NCBI GenBank assembly: GCA_009823395.1
Contig: CM020503.1
Coordinates: 1,201,001 to 1,265,000, forward strand
Direction: 5' to 3'
DNA length: 64,000 nt
Source of the DNA: Thamnaconus septentrionalis
Lineage: Eukaryota; Chordata; Actinopteri; Tetraodontiformes; Monacanthidae
Shown here: piece by piece, positions 54,977-64,000 of the stretch
How positions within the stretch are numbered: the stretch's first letter is position 1
Layout: each line of letters opens with the position of its first letter
The notes under the pieces: generated by a model
Told to the model about the DNA's origin: nothing
Databases searched by the model: none
The model's input: the letters and a program-made list of their open reading frames with translations, nothing else
Position numbers and translations under genes: made by a program

Positions 54977-55300
54977 CCTCACACAGGGCACCACAATGTT
55001 CTCTCCTCACTTCCTGCATCCCAAGGATGCGCCAGTGTGGCCCGAAATGCCTCGCAGCCCCCTTTTGCAGTAGACGGTTAATGATACATTTAATGGCTCT
55101 CCGTTGCAGCTCTGTCGCTCCGTGAAGGACGCAGCGCTTTGGCAGAGCGCTCGGAGGCTCTGCGATTGTCTCGTGACGGAACGTCCTGTGTGATGCCTCT
55201 GAATAAATACGAGGACATATGTGTTCCCGCGAACATAGGGCTCGATCATAGCTGCTGGAGGGGATGCGACGGCCTCGAACTAAGACGGCCTGCGTCAGTG

Positions 55301-55331
<31 letters not shown>

Positions 55332-55650
55332 GACGCTGGTGCTGCTGCCGATGCTGCTGCTGCTAGCACTCCTGGGCTGTGAGTCCAACGTGAGGTGAAT
55401 GGGGATGGATGGCTTGGGAGGGGATTCCAGGCTGTTCATATATGGTGTGCGGAAATGCTTCCTCCTGCACAGCCCCCCGCCCCCCCAACTCCCCCGACCT
55501 CTCTTGCTCTCTCTCTCTCTCTCTCTCTCGCTCTCTCTAAAGCTGCATCTGTGGAAATTGGGGACACTGACTCAGCCTCTGCACAGAGATAATGGCTCAT
55601 CTGAAAGGGAAATTGGTGATGTCCCCCCTCTAACACACACACGCGCTCAT

Positions 55651-55691
<41 letters not shown>

Positions 55692-56041
55692 AGATAAATA
55701 GTGCATTTCCATCTCCCGAGAGCATTGGAGCGTTACGGCTCTAATGCGCTGATGTGTCGTTGGTGGCAAGCGCCAGCAAAATAACGTGTCCACTTCCTGG
55801 GAAATGGAGGCAAAGAAGGCGACGGGGGCAACAACATTGTGTTTATGCCATTGCACACAGTCCTGGATGGAGAATGTGCTTGTCTGGGTGCGGCTAGGCC
55901 CGTCATCTGGCACCAAGAAGGAATTCATGCACGTCTTTAGTTCATTCCATCACAAACCTGATGTTTATTTGTTCATTTTGAATTAGTGGTTCTGCAATGT
56001 TCGCCATAGAACACGTTGCTTTAACCAAATGACATCCTCTG

Positions 56042-56089
<48 letters not shown>

Positions 56090-56191
56090 ATGACCGGCTC
56101 GGTCACCTTGACTTATGAGTCAGAGCCAAACACACCTGAGTGCCACAGCAGCCGGTGCCATTTCCAGGGTGACCACCTGGAGAAAATGACC

Positions 56192-56192
<1 letters not shown>

Positions 56193-56272
<80 letters not shown>
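56193..56272. repeat. (GT)40 microsatellite
   Basis: 80 bp uninterrupted. A CA tract (56046-56085) lies 110 bp upstream, so the two could pair in a transcript. Confidence 0.96.
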
Positions 56273-56273
<1 letters not shown>

Positions 56274-59200
56274 TCTTCATCTCCATTCTGTTTGCACAAG
56301 TAAGAGCATTAATTGCACAAGTATGCAACTAAGTGTTTCTTATCGGTGCTGAAACTGATTCTGTCGTGCTTGAGTGTGTGAAGGACGGAGCTCTGAGTTC
56401 TGAGCTCTGAGCTCGGTGGTGCCTCCAGCTTCTCCTTGTGCGTTGTGTCGTTCATCTGCACAGCAACAACAATGTTTGCGGCTTTTCCTGTTTTTCCACA
56501 GAACCGTCTCAGAAAAATAAATCTTCCCCCTCCTGTTTTCTTGTCCCTACTTCGCTGCGGTTGCCAGGTCCCTTCTTTGTTGCCAGATCTGGTCCTGCTG
56601 CTCGACTTGCTTGGTGACGCCTCAGCGGGTTCCAATGGCGCCACATGGTCAGTTTGGCTTTACAGTAATTTACACCCCGGCATAGCATGAACCAGCTAGT
56701 GTTTGTGGGGTCTGTGACTCAACATGCGCGCAGGAGGACACACACAGACATGCACACACACATTCTGCTCCAGCTGCCTTCTCCACATGATGCAGAAGCT
56801 GATGAAGGTTGTGCTTGTGGCTGCTGGTGTTGTTTCATTCTCTCCTCTGCTCAGATGGAAGGAAACCGCTGGTTGCTGATTTTTATTATGCTTCAAGCCT
56901 TCTCCCGTCAGCAGCGGTCTGTTAACAGCCCCAGTCAGCTGAAGCTGATTGTCTAGCGGAATGAATAGTATGTGGCAGGTGTTGATGAAGCTCTTGAGGC
57001 TGTAAGAGACACCTTTGAATGTGTTTTGATTGCGGGACTAGAAGTGGGCAAGCCTGACTGCTCCCAGTGTTTGCCAAACGACGGGAGGGTTTGTAATGCC
57101 AGCCGCAAGGTTTGGAAAGGTAATGATGGTCGTGGTTCAGGTTCAGGGCTCAGAAGATGAAGAACTGTTGAGGTTGAGTTGAGTTTCAAACAAAGACAAA
57201 GAACATGTTTGCCTGCCGTCACTGATGCTGGATTTACACTGTAGGCTGACTGCTGAGATTTGTCACTTACATTGTTTTTGTTTTTTTTGTTTTTTTCCCT
57301 CTTGGCTACATCTACCCAAAACAGTCACTTATAGCTGATAACAACACTGGTGTGATGGATGTCATTGGATAATATAAATGAAAATGGAAGATATCAAAAT
57401 CCTCATTTTCTTTATGAAGCATTAGAAGATTAGTAGAGGAATTACTGTGGATCCTCGTATTGTTCCATGGATTGATTGGGTTTAAAGGACAACCAGATGG
57501 GTTATTCCTAAAAAGTAGATTATAGTCAGGTTGTAGGAGGCTGTTTGACTGTTTCATTATGCACCCTGCAAAGCTTCGGAGGAAAAGGACAGGAACCATC
57601 TGCTTTTTAACCGTCTGCTGTGACGGCTGCTCATGTCGATCACTTTTTATGATGTCTGCTGCTACAAACGTGGTCTATTGATGGACGACTCGCACAGCCA
57701 GGGAATGTTCAGCCTGCCTGCTTAAACCACAGACACCGTCGCAAATGTTCATGCTTTCTTTTTCCTGCTCTTACTTCAATATTACACATCCAACCTGAGT
57801 CCGAGACAATGGAAAGAATTGGAGCTTGGTCACTTTTGGCTGGATTTTGCACTACAGTGTTTCAAGTGACCAAAGGAAATTGGAGTCAACTGGGTGACAC
57901 TGACATTAATGACTTCTGGGACCAGCTTGTTTCCTTTTCTGGGTTCCTGGTCAGACAGAAATGTTTAATATCTGTTAAAAGTACACCCAGGTTTAAATGT
58001 ATTTAACAGATGGAAACATTTAAAAGGAAAAGAAAGGACATCATCAAATAAACATTGGATCTTGGCCAAGGGAAAGGGAAGGGAAGAAAATACTTGTAAG
58101 TACATGTAGTGTAAATATCGTCACACCACCTTCAGGGTTATTTTATGCTAAATGCCAAATTTTTGCAGACCCGCTTCAAATTTAATGAATAGTCAGTTGG
58201 GTCTTGGCTGCAGAGTTGGACGGGACTTGATTTGTTTGTTAGAGCTTACTGTTTGAACAAAGGATAAATCGGAGTCTTGGTCCCCACTCGCTTTGTTGTC
58301 CAAGTTTAAAGCGCTGTCAGTGACTGGTTCTGTCAAAACCACAGAGATAAACAATACTCTGAAAAATCTCTTTTTCTCAATTGAAACCCATCCAATGTGG
58401 AGGCTGAGCTGAAGAACAAGCTCCAAAATAAAAACCATCCCAGGTCGGAATGCCTTTCACCTGCAGACACTGACGCTACATGGCAGCCAGCACAGTCCAG
58501 TCAGAACAGCAGGACACACACACACACACACATACACACACACAACACTGTCAGAGTGACACAAACAGAATCCCTCTCCAGAGTTCTGCTGGTTCGCACA
58601 CACTCAGAGTCTTGTCACACTTGGATGCGTTTAGGACGAACACCGGCCTCTCCGGGAAGAAGGTACACAAGGTTGTGTTCTTTTTCCGGTGGGATTGATA
58701 AATATTTCAGACCGACAACAATTCATCACAGTGGACCAATTCAACGCTTGAAAGGCTGGTGAAGTTCACGTGTCCCTCCACGTTTCCTGGAATCCCGCCA
58801 GAAGACCGCACTTTAGTCTCTGGTCTTCAGGTGAAAAATCAGCTCTTCTTGGTCTTCAGTGATTGGCTGCACTGTGGCATTTAGTCGGTCTCTGTCATCA
58901 GGCCAGGACAAAATAAATGCTGCCTCAGCAATACTGTAGTTGAATAACAGCGACTGTATCATCTTCCGTGGTTGGAATCTTCCATGATCATTAATCAACA
59001 GATAATCTGTTTGCATCTGAAAACAAAGTGGGAGATGACGCATCGTTTGTTACTTTGATGACATTCACTTGTCCCCACTGCTGCGAGTGAGATAAGACAA
59101 TCCTCCCGCTGTCGTCGAGTTCGGCCATTTAATTGGGAAGTTGATCAGCAAGTCAATTAAAACACATGACTGCCGCAAATGGGCACAGTGAGACAAAGGC

Positions 59201-60586
59201 AGCCAGTGTTTGTGCCATAATCCCCTCTAAGTCCGCACAAACTCATATACGGGAGGTTTTTTTTCCTCGTAGGGAACGCTAATCAGCTTCAGCCTCGGCA
59301 GCAGAAAGGACAAACTCAGCTGATTGAGAGTGGATTACACCAGGACGGCCGAGTTAATGATCCTATTAAATCGTTGCCTCAACCATATGAGCATGTGCTC
59401 AGGAGGAGGCGGGGACAACTTTGAGTTGGCTCACATGTGGACGTGTGCACCGTTGATGATGACAGACAGGTGTATAAAATTGGGTGGGGAAAAAATGGTG
59501 AAGGACGAGACTTAGTTCCTGAGCTGCAGTTCCAGTAACAATGACTGCATTAATGACATTGTTTGTTTTATTTTTTGTTTTTCATTAAAGAACAACAACA
59601 TGCCAATCAATAAGTTGCTCAAATCAAATGCCAAGAGAAGTTTATCTCCTTAGAAAAAGAATTCATTTTTAAAAATACTTTGTATTATAGAAACCTCTTG
59701 TGCTTGTACCACCCAATATGATATCCAATATGCCATCTGGGAAAGTAGTTTTTCACAAAAACCCAATAGATGCAATTTTCTTTAGGTCACATGATGATAA
59801 CTTGACGAGCCAATCAGGAGTGCCATGTCATGTTTACTAACAAGATAAAGAAGAATGACGAGCTAAGCTGCTATGCTAAGATGTGATGTCAACACGTAAT
59901 CTTATGAATCACGAGTAGCGAAGGCTAGTGTGGAAAAAAGCTCAGTCAGTCTTCACAGCCTTTATGTAGAGAGGCCAGTATTTTTCAAACATGATTTTAA
60001 AAAGACTACTGGCCTAATTTTCCTGCAGAGATCCTGGGAATGATCCTTGAAAAAAAATAAAATAAAAACCTTCCCACCACAAGGTTTTGGTTCCCACCAG
60101 AACCTTGTCAGCGGCATCCACTCGTCTCCTATAAAGTGTCAGAAATCTCAAGCATTCCCACCATTTCCAACTCGTGCTCTCCGGCTCACTTCAAATTATT
60201 CGACGCATGAGGCCAGACCCGTCCAGCAGCCATTACATAAGGCATCTCATCACTCAGTCAGCAACTCATTAACACAAGTGCACACACACGCAGCCAATCC
60301 CTCTGCCAATCCCTCTGTTTCTTCTCTTCCTCTCAGTTTGTTGATTCAGACATGACAGTCGGGTGTCTCTCCATCCTCTCTATATTTATTCCTTTGTTGA
60401 TGCTTCCATTCTGCCCTGCCAGGCGGCGGGACACGCTGCTCTGCTGCTGATTGCTCCTGCTGGAGATGGTCCACCGCCTGGCACCTGCGGGCGTTGCAGA
60501 AGACAAATTGCACTCGGAGGGGAAGGGAAAACTGGGTTAGAAATAAGTTTTTTGGGGTTTTTTTTTCTGTGAAAATCTTCTCCTGT

Positions 60587-60626
60587 TAATAATAATAATA
60601 ATAATAATTATAATAATAATAATAAT
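60587..60626. repeat. (AAT)n trinucleotide repeat
   Basis: About 13 AAT units with one interruption, in baiap2 intron 1. Confidence 0.9.
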
Positions 60627-62689
60627 GACATATTGCTGTCTTTTCTAATAAATCCACAGCCTTCCTCGTTGGAAGAGCAGTAGATTTCCTGTTCGGAAGC
60701 GACCTCAGACCAACATTGTCCTCCGTGTCATCCTGACTTATTCATGTCAAGTTGACGTTTGTGCACCACGGTGACTGTCGGCTGTCAGTCAACAACCACG
60801 TTCAGACATTCTGCAAAGCTAACAGCCACAAAAAACACATCCGTCAACTGCGAGAGTGCGAGAGCTGCAACCTGTTTCCTGCCTCAGCTTGTATTTATTC
60901 ATCCAGCGTGTCTGCACTTCTCACTTCTCTGGTGCTCTTTGATGATTTATTAAAGTTTTTGGAAGCTGTTTCAACCCAGATCTCCTCAATCGACTTTTCC
61001 GAGCTGGATGGTAATATGGACACAAGCCCTGTAATTAAAGAATAGTGACATTTGTCAATGCAATGTTGCAAAACGTGTAGTTCTACATCTAACAAGCTCC
61101 TAATAAAAGCCAGAAACATGTTGGCACTACCCACTTATAGTAAGTTGTTGGTTTCCCTCAGAAAAAGCAAAGTGCAGATGCACAAAACAGGTTGATGAGC
61201 AGTCCAGGACCATGGCCAGACTGACTTCTTTATGCCCACTGAAAGGCAGAGAAAGATGTGTTCCTTTACAAATATTTCCACACTTGATTTCTCGGAGTGG
61301 CCGGTTTTGCATTAATTAATTGAACATGGGTGGTTAGCAATTAATTGCCAAAATTGTTATTGGAGGACTAGGTTAAATTGGGATTCTAGTGTCTGTTAGT
61401 CAACTGTGTTAGAAAAATGACCTCACTTCAGATATTCAGAGTAAAGTATGATTGGAATGTGCGTTAGAGGAATAAGAATGTATGTCGATCCGGTGTTCAG
61501 AAAAAAATGTGAAAGAAAAACTGCCTCTGGCTTCCCCGAGGACATATTCCAGATGTCATGTTGCAACACTCAGAGAAAAAAAAGAGACTTTGTCCCCCGG
61601 GAGTGCGACATCTTGCTGTCCTGAGATGACTTTGTTTTGGCATTTTTGCTCATCGGTTCCCTTCACCCCAAACCTGCAGTTTTAAAGTTGAAGAAGAAAG
61701 TCAACGAGTGCGAGTTGTTGGCGATGGAACTGCTACAACTGGCAGAAGTGAAAGGGTAGCAGGACTGAGGGGGAGGCTGAGTCACCACGGAGACGGAGAG
61801 ACTTTCTTCCTTCACTTCAGGTTCAGGCTGTTGCTTGTCTTGTGTCCCTTAACTCACAGACTCTCAGTGAGAGGTGGAGAGTCAGTTCAAACACTGCATC
61901 TATCATAAATACTGATGTTTTTTCCTCCTTCATTCTAACGATTATTCCCTCAGTAAACTGTGATGTTGGTCATCATCCGACTGTTGTGACATAACGACAA
62001 TTTTCCAACATTTGTTTCCGACACTGTGCTGTACAACTTCAAATGTTTGCCATTGTAAGATGTGAGGAAATTATTATTGTGATATTGCTTTGATTTGATC
62101 TGAAATCTTTAATTCAAACATGTAAACAGTTTTATTATCAACAAAAGACATCTGATGCATTTTCAACTGGTCAGAGCATGATCAAAGTATTTTGAGGTCA
62201 CATCAGACTTTAGCTGAGAAAAAGTTACTCTGCAAGCTTGTAAAATAGCGGGTTTACATTGTGTTAAATGTCGTTACAGTCTTCCCTGGAACTCTTGTTT
62301 TCAGGAGGAATTTTCTGTTTCCCCTGAAGGACCTGTCCAGTTGTTGTTAACACCGAGTATAGTTATGGCTGTGTAGTAGCTTCGAGTTAAGTTTCTATTC
62401 TCTCCTCCGCCTCCTCCAACTTCACCTCCGTGCCCTCATCCTCCGCCTTGTGACTCCTACTCCTTCTACTACTACTACTACTACTACTACTACCTCTACT
62501 ACTGGTACTACAGCTCTTCTGTCAAGGAATGGGTTTCATCAACATTTTTTTTTGGTGGTTTTTTTTTTTTTAGTGTAATTGTACTTTGACTAGCTTGTGC
62601 TCTGTGGACGTACCAACCAGCACTTGGTTTGGCCATGAGGATCTGTACTGGTGGTCCTCCGTTATCAAGTGGTACATTCCTAAAGGTTG

Positions 62690-62870
62690 ACTATGGCAAC
62701 ACAGTAGTCAGTAGTCCTACAGTTTGAAGCTTCATTTTTTGCCTGTCCATTGGATTAGTGGGTAGTGGTGGATGAGATGATGTGTCGAATTGCCCACTCG
62801 TTTGCAAGTTCTTGAACTTCATCTGAGCTGAACCGTGAAATGTTGTCTGAGATCGTCATCAGCAACACCA
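62690..62870 (-). mobile_element. Decayed retroelement pol remnant (Ty3/Gypsy-like integrase)
   Basis: Minus strand, right to left: MTISDNISRFSSDEVQELAN then EWAIRHIISSTTTH, stop, SNGQAKNEAS. This follows the integrase-core pattern (SDN.p.FsS.EF..FA..W...H..SSP..PQSNG.AE) of Ty3/Gypsy-type elements. The catalytic Glu position reads Lys and there is an internal stop, so it is inactive. Sequence on to about 63250 (minus) may continue the element but is too decayed to assign. Confidence 0.5.
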
Positions 62871-63249
62871 TGTGTCACAGCTGCATGTTGAACAAGAGCT
62901 CAGCGTCCTTGACGTTCCAACCCAGAAGAACACACCTCTTGCTCTCCTCTCGTAGTTTTCAAACCCAACTTCACTGTGATGAACATGATTAAGTGTTTAC
63001 TTTGTCATAGCAGGTGGGGTAATGTTTAAGAGTGTTCCAACATTTTCCTGAATGGTTTTGGGATTTTGGCTGTACCAGTTGACTTTGTGTCTGAAGTATT
63101 TTTATTCCTAACTATCCCATCCAGTCGTCAGATGACAGTTTTGTGAAGGGAAATGGGCAAACTGGCAACAATGTCTCTGTGCCATGTTTATTGGCTGCTC
63201 TGGGCTCTTGATAAGACTCTTGATACATCTGGTTTGCACAGACTGATAT

Positions 63250-64000
63250 GTCCACCTCACACAGTTCTCTTCACAACTACATACTTTTACTCTTACTCTT
63301 CAGTGTGACCCTATGTGGGTTGCTATAAGATTTGGCTTCCATTTCTTTGCCACAGACAGACTGAAATCTTTCAAGTACAAAGAGCGGTGCCAATGCCTGA
63401 AGTGGAGTTGCGCGGGCAACAGATTTTTCCGCTTCTGGAGAGGACTGTTTCTCAACCACTTCTTGGGTAGATTGAGTGTCACGCACATCTTCCTAATACC
63501 ACTTCTTCTAGTGTCACTGTCATCTTGGGGGTCCTGGATGGTCAGACAGGATTTATCTTGGATTTGTGGTTTCCTTCTTTCTAACCATGGATTTCTATTG
63601 CTTCGAGGCCATGACTCTGGCTCCTTGCCTCAGTCGCATGCTGTTGTGTCTTTGGTGTCACCACACAATACGATGTCATCCATGGCAATCCAGTACTTCT
63701 GGTTGTGAGGATAAACTCCAACTTCATCATACAGTCTGTACATCTCCTCATTCAGTTTTCAGTTTTTCAAGATGGATCTCTTGTTTCTACACATTGCTTT
63801 GCAAATGTATGGTGTCTTCTCTTTGCTACTCATGCCCTGAAAGGAATGCTCAAGACCTGAAAAATGTATTGTTCATGTGTCAGTTTCTTTCTCAGTGAAA
63901 CATACACTGCCGTATGTGTCAGATTTCTGTATCATGTTCTCTGACTTCCTTTCTCTTCCTTATTTGCAAAATGGAATGTGTTATTCACACTGCCGCTGTG
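63250..64000. other. Unclassified sequence, probably old repeat
   Basis: The minus strand has protein-like pieces (for example WIAMDDIVLCGD near 63660-63700) interrupted by stops, suggesting a continuation of a decayed mobile element. The 131-codon plus-strand frame at 63313-63708 is hydrophobic and not recognised. Nothing here could be identified as a host gene. Confidence 0.3.

Noticed and set aside
54798..55439. 213-codon minus-strand open frame
   Set aside because: It runs across the inverted 'AGTACTTTTACTT' element and a GATGAT-type repeat, with poly-Ile and hydrophobic runs and no family resemblance; chance frame.
63313..63708. 131-codon plus-strand frame
   Set aside because: Hydrophobic, compositionally odd and antisense to decayed mobile-element-like sequence.

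Overview
The window is eukaryotic nuclear DNA, almost certainly from a teleost fish. It has GT-AG introns, some only about 80-100 nt long, very dense CA/GT microsatellites, many small hAT-type DNA elements, and repeats resembling fish L2-type 3' tails. No rRNA, tRNA or CRISPR array was recognised, and there is no sign of bacterial or viral gene organisation.

Four protein-coding genes can be supported, all on the + strand. (1) Positions 4516-27338 hold 16 exons forming the 3' part of ankfn1 (ankyrin repeat and fibronectin type-III domain protein, vertebrate relative of fly wide awake). The ankyrin exons lie upstream of the window. Base 1 begins with a donor-like GTGAGT, so positions 1-4515 are probably intron. 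(2) 38922-39602 is an intact single-exon noggin gene, a secreted BMP antagonist. (3) 41645-44318 is the complete 8-exon chmp6 gene, a myristoylated ESCRT-III subunit. (4) 49511-49579 is the first coding exon of baiap2 (IRSp53), with a TATA box at 49307. Everything from 49580 to 64000 is its first intron as far as can be seen.

Layout: 1-27338 ankfn1 introns and exons; 27339-38450 an intergenic region rich in transposons, including a 2.6-kb hAT element with intact ends, 8-bp target duplications and a broken transposase; 38451-39700 noggin and its low-complexity flanks; 41595-44318 chmp6; 44319-49300 intergenic with large microsatellites; 49300-64000 baiap2 promoter, exon 1 and intron 1, containing further hAT-derived elements, a possible orphan terminal exon (about 50253-50419) and, near the end, a decayed retroelement.

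The genes do not form a pathway; they are neighbours. From memory of human gene order, ANKFN1-NOG sit together on 17q22 and CHMP6-BAIAP2 on 17q25, so the window spans a junction of two blocks that are separate in human. No wholly new system was found. The most interesting signals concern splicing: a (GT)39 tract and a (CA) tract that could pair around one ankfn1 exon, acceptors lying directly behind GT tracts, two stop-free introns of 3n length, and a NAGNAG acceptor. The other is the orphan exon in the baiap2 intron. Exon calls rest on reading frames, splice signals and remembered family sequences; no alignment was run.
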